Counted from the stretch's first letter, positions 1 to 9,346 are shown. The stretch: DNA of 64,000 nt from Pseudogulbenkiania ferrooxidans 2002 (GCF_000174355.1 NZ_ACIS01000002.1:310001-374000), one strand, 5' to 3'. Notes: a model not told the origin generated them from the letters alone. Numbers and translations are program-made.

Positions 1-849
1 AACATGACGCCGTTCAACCTCTACCCGGACCAGGACAGCATCAACGAGCAATACAGCGGGCGGCATATCGATTACCTGGCCTTCTTCGACGAATCGGTGC
101 GTGGCCTGACGGTCGGCGCGCCGGTAGAGTACCGGGGCCTGCGCATCGGCACGGTGCAAGCGCTCCCCTACCCGCTGAAGAGCCAGAAGCGCTGGGTGCT
201 CGGCGAGCGGCGCATTCCGGTGCTGCTGCGCATCGAACCCGACCGCATCGAATCCTTTACCCAATCCCGCCCGAACGACTGGCAGCAAGAAATCGAACGC
301 GCCATTGGCGAAGGGCTCAACGCCCGCCTGAAAACCGGCAGCCTGCTGACCGGCGCCGTGTTCGTCGACCTCGATTTCGACGGCAAGCTGCGCGAGCGGC
401 ACACCGCCAGCGTCGACGGCCTGCCGGTGCTGCCGACCACCAGCGGTGGGCTGGCCCAGATCGAGACCAAGGTGATCGCCCTGCTCAACAAGCTCAACGG
501 CCTGAAGCTCGACACGACGCTGAACACCGCCGACCAGACCTTGGCCGAAGGACAGCGCACCTTGAGCGAGGTACGCCGCCTGACCCAGCGCCTGGACAGA
601 TTGCTAGCCCAGCCGGATACGCAGCAGCTGCCGCAAGACTTGCGCGGCACCCTGCAGGAATTGCAGCAAACGCTAAATGGCGTCTCGCCGCAGTCCCCCG
701 CTTACCAGCAGCTGCAACAATCGCTGTCGACGCTGAACCAGTTGCTGCGGGAGATGCGCCCGGTCGTCCGCACCCTGGACGAAACCCCCAACGCCCTGCT
801 GTTCAACCGTTCCGCCCGCGACCCCGAGCCAAAAGGAGCCACACCATGA
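1..849 (+). CDS. pqiB: Intermembrane transport protein PqiB, C-terminal part (5' truncated by window edge)
   Basis: This is the C-terminal part of a PqiB-type MCE protein. PqiB spans the periplasm as a tube-like bridge that moves lipids between the inner and outer membranes, together with inner-membrane PqiA and lipoprotein PqiC. The visible part opens with a last MCE domain (VRGLTVGAPVEYRGLRIGTV, about residues 32-51 of the visible protein). It continues with a long heptad-rich helical stretch (LNKLNGLKLDTTLNTADQTL and onward to LLREMRPVVRTL), as expected for the C-terminal coiled-coil needle. The reading frame is open to base 1, so the Met at base 4 is probably internal. The stop overlaps the pqiC start (ATGA), indicating translational coupling. 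Only the boundary at the left is uncertain. Confidence 0.9.
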   Translation, partial: NMTPFNLYPDQDSINEQYSGRHIDYLAFFDESVRGLTVGAPVEYRGLRIGTVQALPYPLKSQKRWVLGERRIPVLLRIEPDRIESFTQSRPNDWQQEIERAIGEGLNARLKTGSLLTGAVFVDLDFDGKLRERHTASVDGLPVLPTTSGGLAQIETKVIALLNKLNGLKLDTTLNTADQTLAEGQRTLSEVRRLTQRLDRLLAQPDTQQLPQDLRGTLQELQQTLNGVSPQSPAYQQLQQSLSTLNQLLREMRPVVRTLDETPNALLFNRSARDPEPKGATP

Positions 850-1424
850 TGCGCTGTTACGGGCTTGCACTACTGGCCGCGCTGGCCGGCTGCGCCAGCG
901 CACCCGAGGTCCACTACTACCGGCTGTCGGACGAGACCATGGCGACGCCCCAGGCCGTCGCTGTCGAGGGCAACATTCAACTCAGCGTCCGGTTACCCGA
1001 CTACCTGAACGACCGCAACATCGTCTACCAGAGCGACGACGTCACCATCGCCGCCGCCCGCCAAAACCTCTGGGCGGAACCGCCGGAGCAAGCCATCGGC
1101 CGCCGCTTGAGCGCCGAGCTGGGCCTGTTGCGACCGCACTACGGCTGGTCCACCCCGCTGAGCGGCGGCGGCCCGCGTGATCCGGTACTGGAAGTCGTGT
1201 TCGACCAGTTCAACGGCCGTTTCAATGGACGGGCGGTGCTGAGCGGGCACTGGCTGCTACGCGATGGACGGTCGGCGACGCCGAGCCGCCACTCCTTCCG
1301 CATCGAGGCCCGCCAGCAAGGGGACGGCTACCCGGCCCTGGTCAGGGCGCTCAACCAGGGGCTGGTCGAGCTGGCTGGGCAGATCGCCCGCCAGTTGCCG
1401 CCCCCAGCGTTCAAGCCGGCGTAA
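846..1424 (+). CDS. pqiC: PqiC-family outer-membrane lipoprotein
   Basis: This 192-residue lipoprotein belongs to the ABC-type transport auxiliary (PqiC) family. The signal peptide ends in a clear lipobox, L-A-G-C, with the lipidated cysteine at residue 16, followed by ASAPEVHYYRLSDE, the family's typical opening. PqiC anchors to the outer membrane and is thought to receive the tip of the PqiB tube. The gene starts inside the pqiB stop codon (4-base overlap) and is the last gene of the operon; a convergent aldehyde dehydrogenase gene ends 26 bases downstream. Confidence 0.9.
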   Translation: MMRCYGLALLAALAGCASAPEVHYYRLSDETMATPQAVAVEGNIQLSVRLPDYLNDRNIVYQSDDVTIAAARQNLWAEPPEQAIGRRLSAELGLLRPHYGWSTPLSGGGPRDPVLEVVFDQFNGRFNGRAVLSGHWLLRDGRSATPSRHSFRIEARQQGDGYPALVRALNQGLVELAGQIARQLPPPAFKPA

Positions 1425-1450
1425 GCGCTGCCGGCGGATGACGCGGCCGC

Positions 1451-2884
1451 TCAACGCCGCAGCATCAGCTTCAGCAGCCAGCGTGCGCGGGTGCCGTAGG
1501 GCGGGCGCATCCAGGCGATGGCGTTCGGCCGCCCCTGCCGGAAGACAGGACGCAGCTTGGAGAACGCCTGAAAGCCCTCTCGGCCATGATAATGGCCCAT
1601 GCCGGAGTGGCCGACACCACCGAAGGGCAGATCGCCCTGCGCCACGTGCAGCATGGTCTCGTTGACCGTCACCCCGCCCGAGCGGGTCTGGCGCAGCACT
1701 GAGCGAACCCGTTGGACATTGTCGTCGAACAGGTAGAGCGCGAGGGGGTGAGGCCGCTGGTTGACGTAGGCGATGGCGGCCTCGATGGAGTCGTATTCGA
1801 TCAGCGGCAGGATGGGGCCGAAAATCTCCTGCTGCAGCAGCGCGGCCTCCTGAGGGCAGTTCCACACCAGCGTCAACGGGAAGGCGCGGCGAATGCGCCA
1901 GTCCTCAGACGGCGGATTCACTTGGTGTATCTGCGCCCCTTTTGCTTTGGCATCGTCGAGCAGCCCCTCCAGGCGCTGCAGTTGGTCCGGGTTGATGATG
2001 GTGGTGTAGTCGGGGTTGTCGACCCAGTGCGGGTAGCGCCGAACCGCCTCATTTTCGATGGCGTCGAGCAAGGCCTGACGCTCGCCGGCCGGAACCAGCA
2101 CGTAATCCGGCGCCACACAGGTCTGGCCGGCGTTGAGCAGCTTGCCGGCCACGATGGCGGCCGCGGCACGCGCTGGCGAGAAACCTGGGGTGACGATGAC
2201 CGGGGATTTACCGCCCAGCTCCAGCGTCACCGGCACCAAGTGGTCGGCGGCGCCCTTCATGACCTGCCGCCCCACCTCGGTGGAGCCGGTGAACAGCAGA
2301 TGATCGAAGGGCAACGCACTGAAGGCCCGGGCCACATCGACACCGCCGTTGACCGTCTGCACCCATTCGGACCCCAGGTAGCGTTCCAGCAGGCCGGCCA
2401 ACAGCTGGCCGGTGCGCGGGGTGAATTCGGACATCTTGATCATCACCCGGTTGCCGGCGGCCAACGCGCTCACCAGCGGGCCGAGCGCCAGGTACAGCGG
2501 GTAATTCCATGGCACCACGATGCCCACCACGCCAAGCGGCTGCGGTTCGACCCAGGCCTGCCCGGGCCAAAACCAGAATGCCACGCCGCGGCGCTGACGT
2601 TTCATCCAGCGCGGCAGGTGATGCCGGGCGTGGCGTATCGCCCCCAGCGTCGGGAACAGCTCCAACACTCGCGTCTCCACCTCGCTGCGGCGGCCAAAAT
2701 CGGCCGATACCGCTTCCGCCAGCGCAGCCTGGTGATCGACCAGCAGATGCGCGAGGGACTGCAAGAGCTTGAGCCGCTGCGGCAGCGTCGAAACATCCCG
2801 CTCGCGGCATAGCTGGCGCAGTGCGGCGAGCCGCTCCGACAGGGTCAGAGCGTCGCCCGCCACATCACGGATATTGACGTCCAT
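1451..2884 (-). CDS. calB: Coniferyl aldehyde dehydrogenase-like ALDH
   Basis: This 477-residue NAD(P)-dependent aldehyde dehydrogenase most resembles the coniferyl-aldehyde dehydrogenase group, which oxidises aromatic and long-chain aldehydes to acids. Catalytic Cys256 (NAGQTCVAPDYVLVP) and general-base Glu222 (VTLELGGKSPV) are 34 residues apart, as in classical ALDHs. The PWNYP cofactor motif is also present. The ATG at 2884 (MDVNIRDV) is preferred over longer reads because an inverted repeat lies at 2900-2919, just upstream, where promoter or operator DNA is expected. The gene is monocistronic and converges on pqiC. The family call is firm; the substrate is inferred. Confidence 0.85.
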   Translation of the reverse strand: MDVNIRDVAGDALTLSERLAALRQLCRERDVSTLPQRLKLLQSLAHLLVDHQAALAEAVSADFGRRSEVETRVLELFPTLGAIRHARHHLPRWMKRQRRGVAFWFWPGQAWVEPQPLGVVGIVVPWNYPLYLALGPLVSALAAGNRVMIKMSEFTPRTGQLLAGLLERYLGSEWVQTVNGGVDVARAFSALPFDHLLFTGSTEVGRQVMKGAADHLVPVTLELGGKSPVIVTPGFSPARAAAAIVAGKLLNAGQTCVAPDYVLVPAGERQALLDAIENEAVRRYPHWVDNPDYTTIINPDQLQRLEGLLDDAKAKGAQIHQVNPPSEDWRIRRAFPLTLVWNCPQEAALLQQEIFGPILPLIEYDSIEAAIAYVNQRPHPLALYLFDDNVQRVRSVLRQTRSGGVTVNETMLHVAQGDLPFGGVGHSGMGHYHGREGFQAFSKLRPVFRQGRPNAIAWMRPPYGTRARWLLKLMLRR

Positions 2885-2899
2885 GCCTCGCCTCCGATC

Positions 2900-2919
2900 A
2901 ACCAAACGATTGTTTGGTT
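2900..2919. promoter_or_regulatory. TetR-type operator upstream of the aldehyde dehydrogenase
   Basis: There is a perfect inverted repeat here, AACCAAAC-GATT-GTTTGGTT (8-bp arms, 4-base spacer), 16 bases upstream of the calB start codon. Size, symmetry and position match operators of TetR-family repressors. No tetR gene lies next to it; the only one in the window (21595-22206) has a different palindrome, so the cognate regulator is probably elsewhere. Confidence 0.6.
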
Positions 2920-3016
2920 TATTGGCACGCTGCGAGCATATCACCTCGAAGGGGCAGGGCGACATCCGACGCTGTGAAACAGCATCGGCATCATCCTAAG
3001 GCGGGGGCTTGCAGCA

Positions 3017-3032
3017 GCCCCCTTTCGGGGGC
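3017..3032 (-). terminator. Short GC hairpin after the TPR gene
   Basis: On the minus strand this reads GCCCCC-GAAA-GGGGGC, a 6-bp stem closed by a GNRA-type tetraloop, 15 bases past the TPR gene stop. It lacks a U-tract, so it may be an mRNA 3'-end protector or a weak terminator. Confidence 0.4.
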
Positions 3033-3046
3033 GGACCATGGCGCGA

Positions 3047-3379
3047 TCAGCCGGTCTCGCCCAGGCTTTTCTGCAGGCGCCGGGCAAACACGGTCATTTC
3101 CTTGACCGCCTGGATGTCGCCCTTGGCCTGGGCCACGGCGATGCCTTCCTGATAGACGGCCAGCGCCTCTCGCTCCTGACCGGCCGAGGCCAGCACCTTG
3201 CCCAGAAGCTTCCAGGCCGCCGAGTAGTCGTGCTGCATCGTCAGCGCCGCCCTCAGGTGCTTTTCGGCTTCGGCCCAGTCTTGCGCATGCACGTACTCGT
3301 TGGCGATGCCGAAGCGCAACAGCGCTCCGTCGCGCGGGGTATCGAGCAGTTTCAGCAGGTTTTGCAGTATTGGTGACAT
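3047..3379 (-). CDS. Small TPR-repeat protein
   Basis: This 110-residue cytoplasmic protein is made of tetratricopeptide-like helices: FGIANEYVHAQDWAEAEKHL, then a segment ending in KLLGKVLASAGQEREALAVY. It is probably a protein-interaction adaptor; no enzymatic motif is visible. The second ATG (3379) is chosen because GGAGGG at 3386-3391 sits 6 bases before it, whereas it abuts the ATG at 3385. A GC-rich hairpin with a GAAA loop lies just downstream (3017-3032). The biological role is unknown. Confidence 0.8.
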   Translation of the reverse strand: MSPILQNLLKLLDTPRDGALLRFGIANEYVHAQDWAEAEKHLRAALTMQHDYSAAWKLLGKVLASAGQEREALAVYQEGIAVAQAKGDIQAVKEMTVFARRLQKSLGETG

Positions 3380-3530
3380 GGCCATCCCTCCGCTAGTTGA
3401 ATGCTTCCCATGATCTCATACCCGCCCTATCCCGGAGCTGGACGGCGAAAACCGGGAACCGCCGGTTCCTTCATCGCTTGCCTCCTGGCCATGCCGGCCC
3501 GGTCAGCATTTGCCACGTTGGACATGAAAC

Positions 3531-3562
3531 GACAAAAGTGCCGCCGAAGCCGCGCTTTTGTC
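3531..3562. terminator. Stem-loop terminator downstream of ftsK
   Basis: The arms GACAAAAG and CTTTTGTC enclose a partly self-complementary GC-rich core with a CGAA loop. The A and T runs inside the arms give a bidirectional terminator shape. It lies 18 bases past the ftsK stop codon and upstream of the TPR gene. Confidence 0.6.
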
Positions 3563-3579
3563 ATGGGAAAAAGCCGGGG

Positions 3580-6552
3580 CTAGAAAGAGCGGTCGGGCAC
3601 CAGCACGGTACGGTTGCCGTTGCTCTCCATCGCGCTGACGATGCCGGCTACTTCCATTTCTTCGATCAGGCGTGCGGCACGGTTGTAGCCGATGCGCAGG
3701 TGGCGCTGTACCGACGAGATCGACGGCTTGCGCGTGCGCAGCACGATCTCGACCGCCTCGTCGTAGAGCGGATCGGTTTCCGCCGTGGTCTTGCCACCGG
3801 TTTCGCTCGCGGCCGCCTCCTCCGCCTCCGTTTCGCCGGTGAGCAGCCCCTCCACGTAATCTGGCTCGCCGAATTGCTTGAGGTGTTCGACAACGGCGTG
3901 CACTTCCTCGTCGGTAACGAAGGCGCCGTGCACCCGCTGCGGGTAGCCGGTGCCCGGCGGCAGGAACAACATGTCGCCCTGCCCCAGCAGGCTTTCCGCC
4001 CCCATCTGGTCGAGAATGGTGCGGCTGTCGACCTTGCTCGACACCTGGAAGGCGATGCGGGTCGGGATGTTGGCCTTGATCAGGCCGGTGATGACGTCCA
4101 CCGACGGACGTTGCGTGGCCAGAATCAGATGGATGCCGGCGGCACGCGCCTTCTGCGCCAGGCGGGCGATCAATTCCTCGATCTTCTTGCCGGCCACCAT
4201 CATCAGGTCGGCGAATTCGTCCACCACCACCACGATGAACGGCAGCGGCGCCAGCGGTTCCGGGGTTTCCGGCGTCAGGCTGAACGGGTTGGTGAGCTTG
4301 TGGCCGGCCTCTTCGGCCTCGCGCACCTTCTGGTTGAAGCCGGCCAGGTTGCGCACGCCCAGCGCGCTCATCAGACGGTAGCGCTTCTCCATCTCGCCGA
4401 CGCACCAGTTGAGCGCGTTGGCAGCGAGCTTCATGTCGGTCACGACCGGCGCCAGCAGGTGCGGGATGTCGTTGTACACCGACAGTTCGAGCATCTTGGG
4501 GTCGATCATGATGAAGCGCACTTCGTCCGGCGTGGCCTTGTACAGCATCGACAGGATCATGGCGTTGACCCCGACCGACTTGCCGGAGCCGGTGGTGCCG
4601 GCAACCAGCAGGTGCGGCGCCTTGGCCAGATCCATCACCACCGGCTGCCCGGTGATGTCCTTGCCCAGCGCCAGCGTCAGGCGTGAGCCGGAATGCTGGA
4701 ACACGTCGGCCGAGAAGATTTCCGACAGGCGGATCATCTGCCGGCGCGGGTTGGGCAGCTCCAGTCCCATACAGGTCTTGCCGGGAATGGTCTCGACCAC
4801 GCGGATCGACGCCAGGCCCAACGCGCGCGCCAGGTCCTTCACCAGGTTGACCACCTGGTTGCCGCGCACGCCCACCGCCGGCTCCACCTCGTAGCGGGTG
4901 ATCACCGGGCCGGCGTAGGCATCGACCACGCTGACCTTGACCTTGAACTCGGCGCATTTTTCCTCGATGACGATACCGCGTTCGAGCAGCAGCTCCTCGT
5001 TCTGAGGCTCTTCGAAACCATCGGCCGGGTTGAGCAGCTCCAGCGGCGGCAGGCAGACCTCGCCGTAGATCACCGGCAAGGGGTGCTTGTGCAGTAGGGG
5101 TGCCGCTGGCGCGCGGGCTGCTTCCACGTCAGGCCAGATCGCATCCTCGGCCTCGATCTCGACCGGCTCGGACACGGGATAGAGTGGCGCGGCCGGGGCG
5201 TCGGCAACGGGCTCGGCTTTCGGCCAACCTGTTGCGGGTGCGGGACGCTCGCTGATCATCTCCCACACTAGGCCGGACGCCGGTCGCTGCGGCGTTTCGG
5301 GGGGCATGGTGGCAACAGGTTCCGGCTCGACCTCCTCAACCACGGCAGCCGCCGGCTTTGACACCGCGCTCCAGACTGGCGCAGCAACCGCCGCTTGCCT
5401 CGACGCAACGGGATCGGGCCGGGGGGCGGATATGTCGGAAACCGCCGTCATGATGGGCGCCGCGACGGCGACCGGCGCGGCGTCCACCGCTGGCACGGGA
5501 GCCGGCGCGGGCACACGAACAGCCGGTTCGCATTGAGGCGGAGGTTCCGTCACAACCGCTGTCGGCGGGGCCGGCGGCGGCGTTACGGCGACAAATTCGG
5601 GCACCTCCGGAGCGCTCGGCACGCGGGCCGGCGCAGAGGCATCGACCACGGGCCGAATCGCCGAAGGCGGCTCCATCGCGGCCGACGGCATGGTGGGGAC
5701 GCGTGGCGCGGCAACCGGAGCCGGCCGCGCCAGGGGTGGCGTGGCGATCACCGGTTTTGGCGGCACCACGACGGGACGCGGGCGGGCTGGCGCCGGAACA
5801 CCCTTGAGCGGTTTGGCCACCGGGGTGAAGTGCTGCAGCGGCTTGTCGCCATGAATCTGGCGCAATTGCGCCCTCACCTCGTCGGCACCGATCAGCGGCA
5901 ACTCCGGGGCAGTGGACTCGAACCCGGCGCGGGAGCGCCCCGCCCCTTTCAGATCGTTCTCGCGCTGGCGCCGTCGCACGCCGGCGTGCAGGTTATGCTG
6001 CACGTCGGCCAGCCCGATCACCGGCAGCGCGGGGTTGGCCGGTTCAGGCTGGCGACGGCGGGCGGGCGTCTGGAAACGGGGCAGCTCGACATGGGGCAGG
6101 TTCTTGTCGGGTGCGGGTGCGACCGAGCCGCGGCGAGCCGTCGCCGCTGGCGCGGAACGAGATTCCGCGGCGGCGTCGGCCCCGGGCTGCCCCCGTAGAG
6201 GCTCGGCCGGACGGCGCTGGGGGGCCTGGAAGCGCGGCAGTTCGACTTGCGGCAGGCCGGGGTCCGGCATCGACGGAGTGCGCCGAGCCGGAGGCGCGGA
6301 TGCGGGGCGGGACGCGGCATCATCCGGCGCCGACACCGGTCGAGCCTCTTCCATGGGCGACGAGGCGGGCTGATTCGGGCGCGGCACCGGCTCGAACAAG
6401 GTCGTGTCATCCCATTCCTCGGCACACCGGTCATCGCCAATGTCGAACAGACGATCAAACCAGTGCGTGAGCTTTTCCAGCGGCAACCTGCCACTACGCA
6501 CCAGCCAGGCACCCGCCACCACCACACACAGCAACAATAGGACCCACACCAT
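3580..6552 (-). CDS. ftsK: DNA translocase FtsK (single-TM, long Pro/Ala linker)
   Basis: This 990-residue DNA pump coordinates chromosome segregation with division. Residues 1-18 form one membrane segment ([18 protein letters not shown]). Residues about 50-490 are a Pro/Ala/Val-rich low-complexity linker. The motor follows, with Walker A GTTGSGKS (652-659) and Walker [10 protein letters not shown] (772-780). A gamma winged-helix domain (about 926-990, [20 protein letters not shown]) should read KOPS. The N-terminus has only one obvious membrane helix instead of four; a second, long FtsK with this build is known in Neisseriaceae. The linker holds two copies of VELPRFQ (103-109, 155-161). The start at 6552 has GGAAAG about 11 bases upstream and begins directly at the hydrophobic segment; longer reads add no recognisable sequence. 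Confidence 0.92.
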   Translation of the reverse strand: MVWVLLLLCVVVAGAWLVRSGRLPLEKLTHWFDRLFDIGDDRCAEEWDDTTLFEPVPRPNQPASSPMEEARPVSAPDDAASRPASAPPARRTPSMPDPGLPQVELPRFQAPQRRPAEPLRGQPGADAAAESRSAPAATARRGSVAPAPDKNLPHVELPRFQTPARRRQPEPANPALPVIGLADVQHNLHAGVRRRQRENDLKGAGRSRAGFESTAPELPLIGADEVRAQLRQIHGDKPLQHFTPVAKPLKGVPAPARPRPVVVPPKPVIATPPLARPAPVAAPRVPTMPSAAMEPPSAIRPVVDASAPARVPSAPEVPEFVAVTPPPAPPTAVVTEPPPQCEPAVRVPAPAPVPAVDAAPVAVAAPIMTAVSDISAPRPDPVASRQAAVAAPVWSAVSKPAAAVVEEVEPEPVATMPPETPQRPASGLVWEMISERPAPATGWPKAEPVADAPAAPLYPVSEPVEIEAEDAIWPDVEAARAPAAPLLHKHPLPVIYGEVCLPPLELLNPADGFEEPQNEELLLERGIVIEEKCAEFKVKVSVVDAYAGPVITRYEVEPAVGVRGNQVVNLVKDLARALGLASIRVVETIPGKTCMGLELPNPRRQMIRLSEIFSADVFQHSGSRLTLALGKDITGQPVVMDLAKAPHLLVAGTTGSGKSVGVNAMILSMLYKATPDEVRFIMIDPKMLELSVYNDIPHLLAPVVTDMKLAANALNWCVGEMEKRYRLMSALGVRNLAGFNQKVREAEEAGHKLTNPFSLTPETPEPLAPLPFIVVVVDEFADLMMVAGKKIEELIARLAQKARAAGIHLILATQRPSVDVITGLIKANIPTRIAFQVSSKVDSRTILDQMGAESLLGQGDMLFLPPGTGYPQRVHGAFVTDEEVHAVVEHLKQFGEPDYVEGLLTGETEAEEAAASETGGKTTAETDPLYDEAVEIVLRTRKPSISSVQRHLRIGYNRAARLIEEMEVAGIVSAMESNGNRTVLVPDRSF

Positions 6553-6928
6553 CAAATCCAGCTTTCCATCTTGTCTTGAAGCGTAAACGCAAATTGTACC
6601 CGCTTTTGTCACGACATCGTGCTCGCAAGGGCTGAGTTCCCCTTGCGGGCACGGGCTGCCGCATGCGCTCCCGGCCTTTCCTGCCCAGGCGGTGGAAATA
6701 CAAAAGGGCCCCGGCAACGCTGGCGGGGCCCAAAGAGGAGAAATCTGATTTCAGCATAGCCCCTGGCGCGAGCTATGCCACCCTTCTAATTCGATTTTTG
6801 ATCTACTCCGACTCAGGCAGGACTTCAGGCCGGCGACGATAGCCATGCCAGCGCTCATTTCGACCCGCGCCCCGCCCGGAAACCGGCATTGTCGCGGCCC
6901 CGGACCGCACCTGCCGTGGCGCAACCCT
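6553..6928. other. Intergenic region between ftsK and a LysR gene
   Basis: This 376-base stretch has no convincing gene. It holds the ftsK promoter region (not resolvable by eye) and a minus-strand terminator hairpin at 6706-6731. Nothing else stands out. Confidence 0.6.
6706..6731 (-). terminator. Rho-independent terminator (minus strand)
   Basis: The arms GGGCCCC and GGGGCCC are perfect complements. On the minus strand they are followed by TTTTG. It lies about 200 bases past the LysR gene at 6929-7822, which it probably terminates, upstream of ftsK. Confidence 0.65.
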
Positions 6929-7822
6929 CTAACCACGCTCCGTGGATTCGCGCACCATCTGGTAGAGCGCGCCGGCGGCCGGCGAGAATTCGGCCGTTTT
7001 ACGCGCGATCAGCACTAAGCCCCTGGCGATCACCGGATCGACCAGGGACAGCACGCGAATGCGCGGGTAGGCGTCGCTCTGCAAGGCCAGGCGCGGCAAC
7101 ACGGCGGCGCCGACCCCTTCCGCCACCAGCCCCAGCGCGGTGGAAACACGCTGCACCTCGTACACCGACTGCAGGGCCAGGTTCTGCCCCTCCAGGGCGC
7201 GGTCGAGCAAGGGCCGGTTGCCGCTGAACTGGCCGATCGAAATCAGCGAATAGGGCTCCAGTTCTTTCCAGGAGAGCTGCGTGCGCTCGCTCAACGGATG
7301 GTCGTCGCGACAGATCAGGACGAAGTCGTCCTCCAGCAGCGGGACGCTGCTCAGTTCGGCGTGGTGCGAGCCGGCGATGGTGATGCCGAACTCGGCCTCG
7401 CGCTGCAGCACGGCGCTGGACACCCCGGCGGAGGTGTGATCGAGGATCTTGATGCGGTTGTCAGGGTATTTGGCCGAATAGGCCTGGATGATCCGGGGCA
7501 GGAAGCGCACCCCCACCGTCGGCACGCAGGCGATGGTGACGCTGCCGCGCTTGAGCTTGCCGGTATCGCGGATTTCGCCCAGCGAGCTGGCAAGCTCCCC
7601 CAGCAAACGCTTCGCATGCGGTAGAAAATCCTCGCCGACGCGGGTCAGCGCCACCGAGCGCGTGGTGCGCTCGATCAGCTTGACACCCAGGTACTCCTCG
7701 AGATTCTGCAGCCGTCGGGTGATGCCGGCCTGGGACAGGAACAGGCTTTCGGCGGCGGTCTGGAAGCTGCCGCTCTCCGCAATGGCGATGAAAGCTTGCA
7801 CGCCGATCGTGTCGATTTTCAT
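6929..7822 (-). CDS. LysR-family transcriptional regulator
   Basis: This 297-residue LysR regulator has an N-terminal winged HTH (FIAIAESGSFQTAAESLFLS, then GITRRLQNLEEYLGVKLIER) and a periplasmic-binding-like effector domain. The ATG at 7822 is used; upstream codons in frame are TTG-CTC only. No good Shine-Dalgarno is visible. It is divergent from the TRAP receptor gene at 8331 across a 508-base gap, so that gene is a plausible target. The effector is unknown. Confidence 0.88.
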   Translation of the reverse strand: MKIDTIGVQAFIAIAESGSFQTAAESLFLSQAGITRRLQNLEEYLGVKLIERTTRSVALTRVGEDFLPHAKRLLGELASSLGEIRDTGKLKRGSVTIACVPTVGVRFLPRIIQAYSAKYPDNRIKILDHTSAGVSSAVLQREAEFGITIAGSHHAELSSVPLLEDDFVLICRDDHPLSERTQLSWKELEPYSLISIGQFSGNRPLLDRALEGQNLALQSVYEVQRVSTALGLVAEGVGAAVLPRLALQSDAYPRIRVLSLVDPVIARGLVLIARKTAEFSPAAGALYQMVRESTERG

Positions 7823-7983
7823 GAGCAATACTCAACAATCACTTATATCAATTCATTTTACTCATACCCATCGGATGCGCACAATTCGGACATGGCCTCT
7901 GCCAGTACAGGCAGAGAAAACCCGATTCCGCCCGCACCGCGAGCCAGCACGATCGGTCCCGTTTCCACAGTGTGACTCCATTA

Positions 7984-8015
7984 AGCCGCCCCGCAATCAG
8001 GGCGGCTCTTTTTTT
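7984..8015 (+). terminator. Strong rho-independent terminator, orphan
   Basis: An 8-bp perfect stem (AGCCGCCC / GGGCGGCT) has an 8-base loop and is followed by C and a run of seven T. No coding sequence on the plus strand precedes it; the nearest gene on the left is transcribed away. Confidence 0.8.
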
Positions 8016-8120
8016 GGTCAAGGCGCCGGGAACGCGCCTCCGCAGCCATCTCGGGTTGGGCCGCGCCAGCCGCTGCCGGTACGTAATTTCCTCTGCTCGC
8101 CAAACACAGAAAAACTCATC

Positions 8121-8141
8121 AATGCAAAACAATAATGCATT
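8121..8141. promoter_or_regulatory. Inverted repeat upstream of the TRAP receptor gene
   Basis: AATGCA-N9-TGCATT lies in a locally A-rich stretch about 190 bases before the dctP start. It could be an operator for the divergent LysR regulator or another protein. The evidence is symmetry and position only. Confidence 0.3.
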
Positions 8142-8330
8142 TAACAAAAGAGAAGTCTCTGGCGACAATGCCCTCACCGAAGCGCGGAAGCGGAGCCTCC
8201 ACCGAATCAAGGGTTGGCCGAACACCCGCCACCGCGCGCCGCCATGAAAAGAGCCTGAACGGCAGACACGATCACGATCGCTGTCGGCCCGACGGCCAGG
8301 AAGCCTACAACGTCAAGGAGAGACAGATTC

Positions 8331-9323
8331 ATGAAGCGCCTGATCACCTCGCTGGCCATCGCCGCCGCCTTTAGCGCAACCGCCCCGGCCTTTGCCAGCG
8401 CCCCCATCGTCATCAAGTTCAGCCACGTCGTCGCACCCGACACGCCCAAAGGCCAGGCTGCCGAGTACTTCAAGAAGTTGGCCGAAGAACGCACCAAGGG
8501 CCGGGTCAAGGTCGTCATCTATCCAAACAGCCAGCTGTACAAGGACAAGGAAGAGCTGGAAGCGCTGCAACTGGGCGCGGTGCAGATGCTGGCGCCGACC
8601 ACCAGCAAATTCGGTCCGATGGGACTGAAGGAATTCGAGGTCTTCGACCTGCCCTATCTCTTCATGAACGAAGACCAGGTGCACAAAGTGACGCGCGGCC
8701 CGGTAGGACAGGCCCTGCTGAAAAAACTCGAACCCCGCGGGCTCAAAGGGCTGGCGTTCTGGGACAACGGTTTTCGCGTGTTCAGCGCCAACAGGCCGGT
8801 ACGCACACCGCAGGACATCAAGGGCCTGAAGATCCGCATCAACTCGTCCAAGGTGAACACCGCCATCGTGCAGTCGGTCGGCGCCCTGCCCCAGACCATG
8901 GCGTTGTCCGAGGTCTACCAGGCCTTGCAGACCGGCGTGGTGGACGGCGCCGACGGCAACATTTCCAATCTGTACACCCAGAAGCAGTTCGAGGTGCAGA
9001 AATACATGACCAATACCCGCCACTCCTATAGCGGCTACGCCGTGGTGGTGAACAAGAAGTTCTGGGACGGCCTGCCCGGGGACATTCGCACCACGCTGGA
9101 AGGGGCGATGAAGGACGCCTCCGAATACAACGACCAGATGGCCGAGAAAGACACCACCGCCGCCCTGAACGCCATCAAGGCTTCGGGCAAGACGCAAATC
9201 TACGAGCCCACCGCGGCCGAGAAAGCCGCCTGGGTGAAGGCGATGCAGCCGGTTCAGAACGAGATGGCCGCGCGCATCGGCACCGATACCGTCAAAGCCA
9301 TCCACACCGCTCTTGCCAAGTAA
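8331..9323 (+). CDS. dctP: TRAP transporter solute-binding protein, DctP family (orphan)
   Basis: This 330-residue periplasmic receptor of a TRAP transporter has a Sec signal peptide (KR, hydrophobic core, cleavage after AFA at residue 22). The mature part has DctP features: IKFSHVVAPDTPKGQAAEYF, VFSANRPVRTPQDIKGLKIR and the EVYQALQTGVVDGADGN segment. TRAP receptors bind C4-dicarboxylates or other carboxylates and deliver them to DctQM in a sodium-driven process. The Shine-Dalgarno AAGGAGAG precedes the ATG. No dctQ or dctM gene is adjacent; the only membrane pair in the window is at 44975-47034. A terminator follows. The ligand cannot be told from sequence. Confidence 0.9.
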   Translation: MKRLITSLAIAAAFSATAPAFASAPIVIKFSHVVAPDTPKGQAAEYFKKLAEERTKGRVKVVIYPNSQLYKDKEELEALQLGAVQMLAPTTSKFGPMGLKEFEVFDLPYLFMNEDQVHKVTRGPVGQALLKKLEPRGLKGLAFWDNGFRVFSANRPVRTPQDIKGLKIRINSSKVNTAIVQSVGALPQTMALSEVYQALQTGVVDGADGNISNLYTQKQFEVQKYMTNTRHSYSGYAVVVNKKFWDGLPGDIRTTLEGAMKDASEYNDQMAEKDTTAALNAIKASGKTQIYEPTAAEKAAWVKAMQPVQNEMAARIGTDTVKAIHTALAK

Positions 9324-9346
9324 ACCGATACCACCGCGACGAACAT

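Larger units (their letters stand above)
7823..8330. other. Long divergent intergenic region with an orphan terminator
   Basis: This 508-base gap separates the LysR gene and dctP. It contains a strong plus-strand terminator (7984-8015) with no plus-strand gene before it, and an inverted repeat AATGCA-N9-TGCATT (8121-8141). It also has a copy of the 9-mer TTGGCCGAA (8214-8222). The terminator suggests a short transcript starting somewhere in 7840-7950, either a small RNA or an attenuated leader of dctP. Confidence 0.5.
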
